Of a stretch of 64,000 nt of DNA, positions 32,174-40,509 are shown one piece after another. Numbering within the stretch: the stretch's first letter is position 1; each line of letters begins with the position of its first letter. The stretch comes from an uncultured Collinsella sp. Lineage in GTDB: Bacteria; Actinomycetota; Coriobacteriia; Coriobacteriales; Coriobacteriaceae. The notes beneath the pieces are model-generated. The model did no database searches. It was not told where the DNA came from and was given only the letters and a program-made list of their open reading frames with translations. The DNA is taken from NCBI GenBank assembly GCA_958435945.1, contig CAUBIC010000001.1:62001-126000 (forward strand). The letters run 5' to 3'. The translations under genes and the position numbers were made by a program.

Positions 32174-33286
32174 GTGGCAGTGAAGATAGCGCGGCGCATC
32201 GAGCCGACAAGCGAGCAACTGGCGGCCTCCGTAGTCCTGACCGGCGCCTCGGCGCTGCGCATGATGCGCGCCGAGCGCCGGCAAATGGGTTACATCAGCT
32301 GGAGGGACCTCGATCCCGATGAAGAGCACAGTGTGCTGCATACATCGTCTCCCTCGGCCGAGGACATTTATCTTCCCGATTTGGTGCGGATCGGGGCCGT
32401 GAGTGGCGAGGTCCAAGAAGACTTGTGCCTGCTGGTGGGGTCGGCGAAGCAGCGTCGCCGCATGCCTGGTGCAAGCTGGTCCGTTTGTTCTACAGGCCTG
32501 CCTGACGCCTCGATTTTGGAGGTGAAGCCGGGGGTGTACAGCTTGTCTCCCGAGGCCCTCTGCGTAGCCGTTGCGCGCGAGCTTGGCTGCATCCAGGCAT
32601 TTGCCCTGGCACAGGAGCTGTGTTCCAAGATTTCGCTGAGCGATCGCGGGCAGTATCTGCCCCCTTACAGCTCGCCTACCGTGAACAGGCTTGCAAAGGA
32701 TAAGGACCAGCCGTCAGATGTGGGCTACTTTGAGGTCGAGCCAGTGCTGACGCCCGATCGCCTGGCAGATTACCTTGCGGCATGCAAGGGGAGCGCGGCC
32801 AAGCAGCTGCGGCGGCTGTGCCCCTTTCTGTCGGAAAACCTGCGCTCACCCATGGAATGCATCATGCTTGCCATGTTTTCGCTTCCGTTTTCTTATGGCG
32901 GATTTGCCTGCGGTCCCTTTAAGACCGACCACAAGATCGAGTTCAACGACCGTGCGCAGGCGATCTCGGGGATGCCGTATGCGGTTTGCGATGCCTATCA
33001 GGAAGCAGCTCGGTTTGACCTGGAATACAACGGTGAGCAGGGCCATTCGTCTCGCGGCGGGCGCATTCACGATGAAAAACGCAATACGGGTTTGGCGTCC
33101 ATGGGAATCGAGGTCGCGACGGTCAACAACGAGATGCTCTGCGACATGGAAGCGATGGAAGCGCTCGCATGGCGCATCCACCAGCGTATGGGTAAACGAT
33201 ATCAGAATCGTGTAGAGGCTCGTCGAAAGAGGCAAGATGCTCTGCTGAATACGCTCCGAGCGTGCTTTGGGCTCAAGCCGGCGTAA
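32174..33286 (+). CDS. Uncharacterised protein with a possible nuclease-fold C-terminus
   Basis: 370-residue soluble protein that I do not recognise with confidence. The N-terminal two thirds look like a helical, AbiEi/WYL-unlike region containing LPDLVRIGAVSG and SSPTV. The C-terminal segment FDLEYNGEQGHSS...HDEKRNTGLASMGIEVATVN resembles the core of DUF559/Vsr-like PD-(D/E)xK nucleases (Asp-x-Glu strand, then Arg-Asn-x-x-Leu helix and a Val-rich strand). The GTG at 32174 follows TAGGGGTGG. It may be co-transcribed with comF. Function is inference only. Confidence 0.7.
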   Translation: MAVKIARRIEPTSEQLAASVVLTGASALRMMRAERRQMGYISWRDLDPDEEHSVLHTSSPSAEDIYLPDLVRIGAVSGEVQEDLCLLVGSAKQRRRMPGASWSVCSTGLPDASILEVKPGVYSLSPEALCVAVARELGCIQAFALAQELCSKISLSDRGQYLPPYSSPTVNRLAKDKDQPSDVGYFEVEPVLTPDRLADYLAACKGSAAKQLRRLCPFLSENLRSPMECIMLAMFSLPFSYGGFACGPFKTDHKIEFNDRAQAISGMPYAVCDAYQEAARFDLEYNGEQGHSSRGGRIHDEKRNTGLASMGIEVATVNNEMLCDMEAMEALAWRIHQRMGKRYQNRVEARRKRQDALLNTLRACFGLKPA

Positions 33287-33316
33287 AACTATGGCTTTAT
33301 AGGGGGTCTGTTTATA

Positions 33317-33543
33317 TGCCATGTGCAAAAAACGGCAAATATGAGTACTGTTACTAGATTAGTGACAGCAAAAATAAAGAAACTTGGGCCGAAAAACTGG
33401 ATTCAGCGAAGAGATAATAAACGAATGTGGAATATCTTGGCGCCAAGCGGGCTGTGCGGAACTCAAAAAGGGCTCGTGGGGCGGAAATACGCTGCTACTA
33501 AATTGGTAGCAGTACTCATATTTGCCGTTTTTTGCACACGGCA
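33317..33543. mobile_element. Candidate MITE with about 48-bp terminal inverted repeats
   Basis: The left end (from 33317, TGCCATGTGCAAAAAACGGC) is repeated as reverse complement at the right end (to 33543). The outer 30 positions match except one; the inner 20 match less well, about 42 of 48 overall in the core arms. The 130-bp centre has no open frame of note. Length 227 bp, AT-richer than flanking genes, and no transposase: the form of a miniature inverted-repeat element. I could not define a target-site duplication. Confidence 0.6.
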
Positions 33544-33588
33544 CCCTGAGACGGGTGCCCCGGGGCTCCCCGTGGGGGAGCTCCGGGC
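33541..33588. terminator. Strong GC hairpins after the MITE-like element
   Basis: GCACCC/GGGTGC (33541-33558) is followed by a second stem CCCGGGGCTCCCC / GGGGAGCTCCGGG to 33588. No T-tract is present, so a role in termination is uncertain. Confidence 0.4.
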
Positions 33589-34037
33589 TTCATGGGGGCA
33601 CGAATGGTCCGCCCCGACCTGCGAAATCTGTGCTCGCGATGCGAATAACGTCCCTAACCTTAAACTATAGCTTGAACTTAGCTATAATGCGCTACGTTCC
33701 TGCCAGGCTGTGGTTGCGGACGGACGAAATGCCCATCCTAGTCCAAGACAGACGCGGTCAAAGGGATCCACGTAAGCGACCGCGTGCGCGCGGCGCGATC
33801 ATGGCGCGTCCTAGATGTAAGCCGCACCGTCCGTTCTACTTTCTTTGGGGCAATACCGCCTCGCGGGCGAGCGGGCCAGTCGTGAAGGTGGCTGCGGCCT
33901 CCCGAGCAAACGCCCCGGTGCGCAAGTGTGGGGTCAAATACCAGGTCAGCTGGTGGGAACAACCCGATATTCCGTGCGGGGCACGGATCGTATACGACAC
34001 AGAAGGCAGGGTAGTGGACATGGTGAGGGGCAGCTTG
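33589..34037 (+). other. Long untranslated region before the lipoprotein gene
   Basis: About 450 bp without a convincing gene. TATAAT occurs at 33683-33688 and could be a -10 box. The following 330 bp begin with CCTGCC (about 33700) and end with GGCAGG (about 34007), which could pair, and contain several GC-rich local stems. I compared it by eye with RNase P, tmRNA, SRP and 6S RNA landmarks and found no match. It may be a long leader or an uncharacterised RNA. Confidence 0.35.
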
Positions 34038-35030
34038 ATGCATGCGGCTCGGTTAGGTGCTGGGGCCGCGGCGGTCATTGCCGTTTTGGGCCTGAGCGGA
34101 TGCGCGTTCAATCCACTGTCCACGTTCACGACGCCCACGATCGACCAGATCGAGCGCGAGACCGTTACCCCCACGGTATCGGACGATGCCCTGGTCACGC
34201 CGGGAACCCTGACGGTCGCCCTCGATACGTCCGATGCACCGCAGGCCATGCAGGATGCCGACGGAAACCTCACGGGCTATGCGGTCGATGCCGCTCGTGC
34301 CCTCGCATGCCGCATGGGTCTCAAGGTCGCCTTTGTCGATGCGTCCTCGGCCGATTCCGCGCTCAGCGATAAAAAGGCGGACATCTTCATTGGCGACATC
34401 AAGTCTGCGGGCGGCGACATCAGCTCGCTTGGCACCTGTCTGTACGATGCCGCCGCCGTATTCGGCAAGAGCAGTGACGGCGAGTCGCTGAGCGTTTCCA
34501 CCGAAACGCTTAACACCGCTACCCTGGGCGTTCAGACCTCCTCGGCCTCGCAGGAGGCGCTCGCCAAGCAAAGCATCACCGCCAACCAAAAGACCTTTTC
34601 CAACATCAATGAGTGCTTTGAGGCGCTCGAGTCGGGCGAGGTCGATTACGTGATCTGTGATTCCACGGCTGGTGGCTACCTCGCGCGTCTGATGAGCCAG
34701 ATCTCCTATGTCGGTACGCTCGAGGCGCCCTCCACGCTTGGCGTCGCAGGTCTTAGCTCTAATGATGAGCTGTGCCGTGCCGTGAGCGATGCCCTCGATG
34801 GCATCACGGTCGATGGCACGCTCGAGGCAGTCCACTGCGTCTGGTACGGACAGATGCCCTATGACCTTACCGCCAAGACCGTTTCGGGGGCCAATGTGCA
34901 GGCATCCGACTCCACGTCCAACGAGACCGAGTCCTCCGATGACGACGCCTCTGATAACAACAGCGACGGCCCGTCGTCTAGCCAGGAGGGCACCATCACC
35001 GACGATGACATCAACAAGCTCAATAGCTAG
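34038..35030 (+). CDS. Lipoprotein, extracellular solute-binding family 3-like
   Basis: 330-residue exported lipoprotein. The signal peptide MHAARLGAGAAAVIAVLGLSGC ends in a lipobox L-S-G-C (Cys22). The mature part resembles amino-acid-binding proteins: the TLTVALD strand, YAVDAARALACRMG, and the hinge strands KADIFIGDI and VDYVICDS. The last 45 residues are acidic, Ser/Asp/Asn-rich. No ABC permease genes are adjacent, so it may act with an unlinked transporter or as a sensor. I chose the ATG at 34038 because GAGGGG lies 7 nt upstream; an ATG at 34020 is also in frame. Confidence 0.82.
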   Translation: MHAARLGAGAAAVIAVLGLSGCAFNPLSTFTTPTIDQIERETVTPTVSDDALVTPGTLTVALDTSDAPQAMQDADGNLTGYAVDAARALACRMGLKVAFVDASSADSALSDKKADIFIGDIKSAGGDISSLGTCLYDAAAVFGKSSDGESLSVSTETLNTATLGVQTSSASQEALAKQSITANQKTFSNINECFEALESGEVDYVICDSTAGGYLARLMSQISYVGTLEAPSTLGVAGLSSNDELCRAVSDALDGITVDGTLEAVHCVWYGQMPYDLTAKTVSGANVQASDSTSNETESSDDDASDNNSDGPSSSQEGTITDDDINKLNS

Positions 35031-35096
35031 TTATTGGTAGGGGTGGCGCCTGCCATACATTGAACGAGGCACTTCTTCACGGTTTCAACACGCATA

Positions 35097-35129
35097 GCCG
35101 GGTCTCCCTAATAGGGGAGCCCGGCTTTT
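35097..35129 (+). terminator. Terminator after the lipoprotein gene
   Basis: GCCGGGTCTCCC / GGGGAGCCCGGC stem with a short loop and TTTTC. Confidence 0.8.
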
Positions 35130-35347
35130 CTATTTTGGTAAAAACGGCAGGTAAAAGCTGATTTCCAGGAGAAAAACTAGCTTTGCCGACGCCTTCCTAT
35201 AGCGCACTTTGCCACGGAAAAGTGCGAGACTTCGGTATGCGGTATCAAGCAGTCGTTATTCGGGTCTTTGGGAAATCGCGTGATTAAATGCACGGCAATG
35301 GGTACATAGCCAGTACAGTAAGTCCCCGAGGCAGATTGGAGCCACGT

Positions 35348-35932
35348 ATGGATATCAAGGTTTCTGGACGCAAGACGACGGTAACCGATGCTCTGCGTGC
35401 GCATGTGGATGAGAAAATCGGCGAGGCGCTCAAGGTTTTCGATATCGAGCCCATGACGGTCGACGTTGTACTTCGCTATGAGAAGAACCCCTCGAACCCC
35501 AACCCGGCAATCGTCGAGGTCACGGTTCGTGCCCGCGGTTCGGTGATTCGCGTTGCCGAGCACGGTGCAGATATGTACGCCGCCATCGACCTCTCCGCCG
35601 ATAAGGTCACCCGCCAGCTGCGCAAGTTCAAGACCAAGGTCGTGGACAACCGCCAGGGCGGTGCCAGCGCCGCGGATGTCGCGCCGGTCGAGCGCGTCGA
35701 GGATCTGGCCGACCTGCTGCTGCCCGAGGAGGAGGACGACCTGCTCGTCCGCGAGAAGGTTATCGACGTCACCCCGATGACTGAGGAGCAGGCGCTGGTG
35801 CAGACCGATCTGCTCGGCCACGACTTCTACGTGTTCGAGAACGCGACGACCGGCCTTATCAATGTGGTGTATCACCGTAAGAATGGTGGATATGGCATCA
35901 TCAAGCCCCGCATCGAAACACTTGACGAGTAA
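35348..35932 (+). CDS. hpf: Ribosome hibernation promoting factor, long form
   Basis: 194-residue ribosome-binding protein. The N-terminal S30AE domain (about 1-100; MDIKVSGRKTTVTDALRAHV) sits in the 30S decoding region. The C-terminal domain (about 140-194; GHDFYVFENATTGLINVVYHRKNG) dimerises two ribosomes into inactive 100S particles in stationary phase. An acidic linker (PEEEDD) joins them. The ATG at 35348 follows TTGGAG; upstream in-frame codons are not family-like. A terminator follows. Confidence 0.95.
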   Translation: MDIKVSGRKTTVTDALRAHVDEKIGEALKVFDIEPMTVDVVLRYEKNPSNPNPAIVEVTVRARGSVIRVAEHGADMYAAIDLSADKVTRQLRKFKTKVVDNRQGGASAADVAPVERVEDLADLLLPEEEDDLLVREKVIDVTPMTEEQALVQTDLLGHDFYVFENATTGLINVVYHRKNGGYGIIKPRIETLDE

Positions 35933-35961
35933 AATACGTTAACTTGCATGAGTTAACGGTT

Positions 35962-35993
35962 GGCGGCCATCCCATGCGGGTGGCCGCCTTTTT
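35962..35993 (+). terminator. Terminator after hpf
   Basis: GGCGGCCA / TGGCCGCC stem followed by TTTTT. A separate 8-bp palindrome (CGTTAACT / AGTTAACG, 35937-35958) precedes it. Confidence 0.85.
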
Positions 35994-36011
35994 ACGTAAG
36001 GAGTCGCTTTG

Positions 36012-36965
36012 ATGGACAAGGCCGCATCCGCCGGTCATTCGAACCGTTGCCGCATCGTCGTCGATACCTGCTGCGACTTTAGCCCCGAGGTCGCCGCGAA
36101 CCTCGATGTCGATATCCTGGGTTTCCCTTTCATTATCGATGGCGAGGAGCGCACAGACGACATCTGGTCGAGCATGAGCCCTAAGGAGTTCTACGACCGC
36201 ATGCGCGCCGGTGCCCGCGTGTCCACCTCGGCTGTGTCGCTCGGTCGCTATATCGAGTTTTTTACCGAGTGCGCCAAAGAGGGCACGCCCACGGTCTACC
36301 TGTGCTTTACCTCGGCGCTGTCGTCGAGCTACAACTCCGCGTGCCAGGCGGCAGATGTCGTGCGCGCCGAGTATCCCAACTTTGAGCTCTACGTGGTCGA
36401 CAACGCTCTGCCCTGCGCGACCGGTGCGCTCTTGGCGCTCGAGGCCGTGCGCCAGCGTTCGGCGGGACTGACCGCCAAGCAGCTGGTCGATTGGGCAAAC
36501 GAGGCAAAAACCTACGTGCACGGCTACTTTACGCTCGAGAGCTTCGACGCACTGGCTGCCGGCGGCCGCATTCCTCCCGCGGCGGCGCAGCTCACGGCAA
36601 AGCTCGACGTCAAGCCCGAGCTCTCCTACGACCTGGCCGGCTCGCTGTCGCTGATCGGCGTCAACCGCGGCCGCAAGAAGGCGCTCAAGTCCATCCTCAA
36701 GTCGTTCCGCGAGAACTACGTGCCCGATCGCACCATGCCCATCGCCATCATGACGGCCGATGCCGAAAAGGATGGTGACTGGCTCGAAGCCGCCATCCGC
36801 AAGGAGGAGGGTTGCGCCGACGTCACGATCATTCGCGGCTCCGTGGGTCCCACCATCGGCTCGCACGTGGGCCCCGGCATGGTGGGCTGCGCGTTTTGGG
36901 GTAAGAACCGCGCCGACAAGGCGTCGCTTTCCGACCGTATCGCCCGCCGCGTGCGCGGTCAGTAG
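36012..36965 (+). CDS. DegV/FakB-family fatty-acid-binding protein
   Basis: 317-residue DegV protein. The N-terminal VVDTCCDFSPEVAANLDVDILGFPF and the (T/S)S-type segment ARVSTSAVSLGRY are family features; the C-terminal part has GSVGPTIGSHVGPG. FakB homologues hold a fatty acid while the FakA kinase phosphorylates it, feeding exogenous fatty acids into phospholipids. FakA is not in this window. The start is the ATG at 36012 after AAGGAG; a TTG three bases earlier is possible. Confidence 0.9.
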   Translation: MDKAASAGHSNRCRIVVDTCCDFSPEVAANLDVDILGFPFIIDGEERTDDIWSSMSPKEFYDRMRAGARVSTSAVSLGRYIEFFTECAKEGTPTVYLCFTSALSSSYNSACQAADVVRAEYPNFELYVVDNALPCATGALLALEAVRQRSAGLTAKQLVDWANEAKTYVHGYFTLESFDALAAGGRIPPAAAQLTAKLDVKPELSYDLAGSLSLIGVNRGRKKALKSILKSFRENYVPDRTMPIAIMTADAEKDGDWLEAAIRKEEGCADVTIIRGSVGPTIGSHVGPGMVGCAFWGKNRADKASLSDRIARRVRGQ

Positions 36966-37063
36966 GCAAGCGCTGCGTCCGTAATCGCCCTCGACTCACA
37001 GCCCAAACGCTGGCACCGAGTATTCAACCTGGTAACAACACCCAACCCAAAAGGAAAGGTTTC

Positions 37064-38143
37064 ATGGCAAACAAGCTCTCCGTCGCATTTATCGGCACCG
37101 GAATTATGGGTGCCCCCATCGCCGGCCACATTCTGGACGCCGGCTATCCCGTCACGGTCAACAACCGCACCAAGTCCAAGGCGACGGCGCTTATCGAGCG
37201 CGGCGCCGTCTGGGCAGATACGCCGGCCGATGCCGCGGCGAACGCCGATGTCGTCTTTACCATGGTGGGCTATCCCTCCGAGGTCGAGGAACTCTACCTG
37301 GCGGGCGACGGCCTGCTCGCGTGCACCAAGCCGGGTGCGGTCTTGATCGACCTCACCACGAGCTCGCCCGAGCTTGCCCGTGACATTGCCGAGGCCGCCC
37401 AGGTTTCTGGTCGCATGGCGTTTGACTGCCCCGTCACCGGCGGCGAGTCGGGCGCTATCGCCGGTACGCTCACGGCTATCGTGGGCGCTACCGAGAACGA
37501 CATCGCGCCGGTCCGCGACATCCTTGCCACCTTTGCGGCCAACATCTGCTGCTTCGACGGCGCCGGCAAGGGCCAGGCTGCCAAGCTCGCCAACCAGGTG
37601 TCGCTGGGCGCCTGCATGGTCGGCATGGCAGACGCCATGGCATTTGCCGAGCTGAGCGGCCTCGATTTGGAGAAAACCCGCCAGATGATCTTGGGCGGCA
37701 CCGGTAAGTCCGGCGCCATGGAGAGCCTGGCGCCTAAGGCGCTCGACGGCGACTACAAGCCCGGCTTTATGGTCGAGCACTTCATCAAGGACCTGCGCTT
37801 GGCGCTCGCCTATGCCGACGATCGCGAGCTTGCGCTGCCCGGCGCCGACGTGGCCTTTACGCTCTACGACATGCTCGATGCCATCGGTGGTGCCAAGCTG
37901 GGCACCCAGGCCATCACGGTCCTCTATAAGGAGGAGGCCGACGCCATCGCCGCCGGTCTGGACTGGTCGCAGTATCGTCCCGAAGAGCACGGTGCTCACG
38001 AGGACGGCTGCGGTTGCGGCGAGCACGGCGACGACCATGAGTGCGGTTGCGGCCACCACCATGGCGAGGACCACGAGTGCTGCGGCGGCCACGGCCATGA
38101 TGATGGCCACGAGTGCTGCTGCGGCCACCATCACGGGGAGTAG
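37064..38143 (+). CDS. Beta-hydroxyacid dehydrogenase with a Cys/His-rich C-terminal tail
   Basis: 359-residue protein. The first 305 residues are a normal 3-hydroxyisobutyrate/tartronate-semialdehyde reductase type enzyme: NAD(P) fold with FIGTGIMGAPIAGHI, substrate segment CPVTGGESGAI, and catalytic lysine in GQAAKLANQ. The last 50 residues or so are almost only Cys, His, Gly, Asp and Glu, with repeats such as HECGCGHHHGEDHECC, a likely metal-binding tail that relatives I know lack. It reads in frame with the same codon use and ends at a normal TAG. The next gene begins 5 bp downstream. Confidence 0.88.
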   Translation: MANKLSVAFIGTGIMGAPIAGHILDAGYPVTVNNRTKSKATALIERGAVWADTPADAAANADVVFTMVGYPSEVEELYLAGDGLLACTKPGAVLIDLTTSSPELARDIAEAAQVSGRMAFDCPVTGGESGAIAGTLTAIVGATENDIAPVRDILATFAANICCFDGAGKGQAAKLANQVSLGACMVGMADAMAFAELSGLDLEKTRQMILGGTGKSGAMESLAPKALDGDYKPGFMVEHFIKDLRLALAYADDRELALPGADVAFTLYDMLDAIGGAKLGTQAITVLYKEEADAIAAGLDWSQYRPEEHGAHEDGCGCGEHGDDHECGCGHHHGEDHECCGGHGHDDGHECCCGHHHGE

Positions 38144-38148
38144 CGCCT

Positions 38149-38577
38149 ATGAGCTGGACGTTCGTGGTGCTTGCGCTGGTGCTCTTTCTCTTCGCGATCT
38201 ACATTGGCTTTTTGTGCGGCCAGTGGGCGTGCGAAAAGCGCGTCATCACCAAGCGCGACTACTGGATTGCCAACTTTGCGGGAGCGGCGGCAGTCATCCT
38301 GCTGACCTGGGTGTTCTCGCTGTTCCCGCTGGTGCAGTTTGCGCCGATCGGCTGGCTCGGCGGCTTTATCGCCGGCCTTAAGATGAGCTTTGGCGAGTCC
38401 GTCGGTCCGTGGCGCAAACACGACGAGGTCTTTAACGTTAACAAGGCTCACCGCGCCGCCGCCGACGCGGGCGATGCCGAGGAGCGCCGCCGTGCGCGTC
38501 GCAATGGCGCGGCCGACCGACAGCTCATCTCGGTCACCGATGACAGCAAGGGTGCTGACAAGCACGCTAAGAAATAG
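38149..38577 (+). CDS. Small membrane protein of unknown function
   Basis: 142 residues. Two or three hydrophobic helices (about 4-24, 40-60 and 66-84) are followed by a charged cytoplasmic-type tail rich in Ala, Arg and Asp. It starts 5 bp after the dehydrogenase and ends 15 bp before the HEAT-like gene, so all three seem to be one operon that runs on to the isocitrate dehydrogenase. No family recognised. The ATG at 38149 has only a weak ribosome-binding site (GGGGAG, 38136-38141). Confidence 0.75.
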   Translation: MSWTFVVLALVLFLFAIYIGFLCGQWACEKRVITKRDYWIANFAGAAAVILLTWVFSLFPLVQFAPIGWLGGFIAGLKMSFGESVGPWRKHDEVFNVNKAHRAAADAGDAEERRRARRNGAADRQLISVTDDSKGADKHAKK

Positions 38578-38592
38578 TAAAAAGAGGTAACT

Positions 38593-39291
38593 ATGGCAGA
38601 AAACAAAGACGAACAGCTCACCGACGAGGAGCTGGCACAGCTCCAGCTGGCAGAGGAGAACGAGAACGCCGTCGACCGCCTGGTCCAGGAGCTCGGCTGC
38701 CCCACGCGCCGCATCCGTCAGTTTGCCGCCCGCGTGCTGCACCTGCTCGCCGAGCGCGATCCGCAGCGCGTCGTGCCCTGCGTGCCCGCGCTGATCGAGG
38801 CGCTCGACCGCCCCGAGGCTCAGACCCGCTGGGAGGCTCTCGATGCCCTGGCGGCGCTCGCCACCACCTGCCCCGAGCAGCTGGGCGATGCCTTTGAGGG
38901 CGCCGAGACCGCGCTGTTCGATGAGATTTCGTCCACGCTGCGCTATGCCGCCTTCCGCCTGCTGTGCGTGTGGGGCGCCACGAGCGTCGAGCGTTCGCGC
39001 GAGGCTTGGCCCATCCTGGACGAGGCCATCCAGTGCTACCACGGCGACCTCGAGTATCGCGACATGCTCGGTTGCCTGTACGAGTTTGGCCGGGGCGAGA
39101 TTGACGCCGAGGTCGCCGAGAAGCTCGCGCTGCGCCTTAAGTTCGATGCCGAGAACGGCAAGGGTAGCTATCTCAAGGCCCGTTCGAGCGAGATTTGCGA
39201 AATGCTTGTTAAACGTTTTGGCCTGGATCTCTCCAAAAAGAAGAAGCGTGCTAGCGTAAAAAAATCTGACGACGCCGAAGACGAGGAGTAA
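38593..39291 (+). CDS. HEAT-repeat-like protein
   Basis: 232-residue acidic, all-helical protein. At least two HEAT-type helical pairs are visible (about 25-110), e.g. IRQFAARVLHLLAE and ARWEALDALAAL-like segments. The C-terminus is a Lys/Asp/Glu tail (KKKKRASVKK). Such repeats are protein-interaction scaffolds. An AAAAAGAGG site precedes the ATG. It lies between a membrane protein and isocitrate dehydrogenase in a tight operon, but I cannot assign a role. Confidence 0.75.
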   Translation: MAENKDEQLTDEELAQLQLAEENENAVDRLVQELGCPTRRIRQFAARVLHLLAERDPQRVVPCVPALIEALDRPEAQTRWEALDALAALATTCPEQLGDAFEGAETALFDEISSTLRYAAFRLLCVWGATSVERSREAWPILDEAIQCYHGDLEYRDMLGCLYEFGRGEIDAEVAEKLALRLKFDAENGKGSYLKARSSEICEMLVKRFGLDLSKKKKRASVKKSDDAEDEE

Positions 39292-39297
39292 CAGATT

Positions 39298-40383
39298 ATG
39301 GCGCACGATGTAGTCCTGATTCCTGGTGACGGTATCGGTCCCGAGATTACGCAGGCTATGCGCCGCGTGGTCGAGGCCACTGGTGTCCAGATCAACTGGA
39401 ACGTCCAGGAGGCCGGTGCCGGCGTCATGGACGAGTTTGGCACGCCGCTGCCCCAACATGTGCTCGATGCGGTCGCCGAGACCAAGGTTGCTATCAAGGG
39501 CCCCATCACCACGCCGGTCGGCACGGGTTTCCGCAGCGTTAACGTCGCCCTGCGCAAGCATTTTGACCTGTACGCCTGCGTGCGCCCCTGCCTGTCGCAG
39601 CCGGGCGACGGCTCGCGCTTCCGCGACGTCGACCTGGTTATCGTGCGCGAGAACACCGAGGACCTCTATGCCGGCATCGAGTTCGATGAGGGCGCTGCCG
39701 AGGTCGAGGAGCTCTCGCAGCTCGTCGAGCGCTCGGGCCAGAAGACCTTCGCCGCGGATTCCGCCATCTCAATCAAGCCGATTTCCATCGCCAAGAGCCG
39801 TCGCATTGTGGAGTACGCTTTTGAGTACGCCCGCCGCTGCGGCCGCAAAAAGGTGACGGCCGTGCATAAGGCCAACATCATGAAGGCGACCGATGGCCTG
39901 TTCCTGCGCGTTGCGCGCGAGGTGGCCGCCAACTATCCCGATATCGAGTTCAACGACAAGATTGTCGACGCCACCTGCATGGGCCTGGTCCAGAACCCCA
40001 ACGACTTCGATGTCCTGGTGCTGCCCAACCTGTACGGTGACATTGTGAGCGACCTGTGCGCCGGTCTGGTAGGTGGACTGGGTATGGCTCCGGGTTCCAA
40101 CATCGGTGCCGACTGCGCCATCTTCGAGGCGACGCACGGCTCCGCGCCCGATATCGCTGGCCAGGATATCGCTAACCCCACGGCCGAGATTCTGTCCGCG
40201 GCTATGATGCTCGATCACCTGGGCGAGAACGACGCGGCCAATCGCATTCGCGCCGCCGTTTCTGCCACGCTCGACGAGGGTGAGCAGGTTACCGGCGACG
40301 TTCGTCGTGCCCAGACCGGCTCCGTTGAGGGCGCTGTGGGCACGCAGGCCTTTGCCGATGCCGTTATCGCGCACCTGGCCTAA
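39298..40383 (+). CDS. NAD-type isocitrate / isopropylmalate dehydrogenase family enzyme
   Basis: 361-residue decarboxylating dehydrogenase. It has LIPGDGIGPEIT at the start, the substrate segment TPVGTGFRSVNVALRK, RENTEDLYAG, the Tyr/Lys catalytic region with HKANIMK, and GDIVSDL with metal-binding aspartates. The S-V-N-x-x-L-R-K pattern points to isocitrate and not isopropylmalate as substrate, similar to the NAD-dependent, short isocitrate dehydrogenases. It would supply 2-oxoglutarate for glutamate synthesis in an organism with an incomplete citric acid cycle. The start is 6 bp after the upstream gene. Confidence 0.9.
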   Translation: MAHDVVLIPGDGIGPEITQAMRRVVEATGVQINWNVQEAGAGVMDEFGTPLPQHVLDAVAETKVAIKGPITTPVGTGFRSVNVALRKHFDLYACVRPCLSQPGDGSRFRDVDLVIVRENTEDLYAGIEFDEGAAEVEELSQLVERSGQKTFAADSAISIKPISIAKSRRIVEYAFEYARRCGRKKVTAVHKANIMKATDGLFLRVAREVAANYPDIEFNDKIVDATCMGLVQNPNDFDVLVLPNLYGDIVSDLCAGLVGGLGMAPGSNIGADCAIFEATHGSAPDIAGQDIANPTAEILSAAMMLDHLGENDAANRIRAAVSATLDEGEQVTGDVRRAQTGSVEGAVGTQAFADAVIAHLA

Positions 40384-40442
40384 GGCATGCAGACTGCAAA
40401 CGCCTAAATAGTACTTAAGTGTTTGCGTATAACCTAAGAATC

Positions 40443-40473
40443 AATACGCCCGGCGCTCTGTCGGGCGTATTCT
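40443..40473 (+). terminator. Terminator after isocitrate dehydrogenase
   Basis: AATACGCCCG / CGGGCGTATT stem with 9-nt loop, then CTATT. Confidence 0.75.
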
Positions 40474-40509
40474 ATTGAGGACTATGTTTCCTAACAAGGA
40501 GTAACCGAT

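Noticed and set aside
33323..33670. 115-codon frame across the MITE-like element
   Set aside because: It runs through the inverted repeats and has no protein features.
33690..34010. RNase P RNA, tmRNA, SRP RNA or 6S RNA
   Set aside because: None of the conserved landmark sequences of these RNAs could be found by eye.
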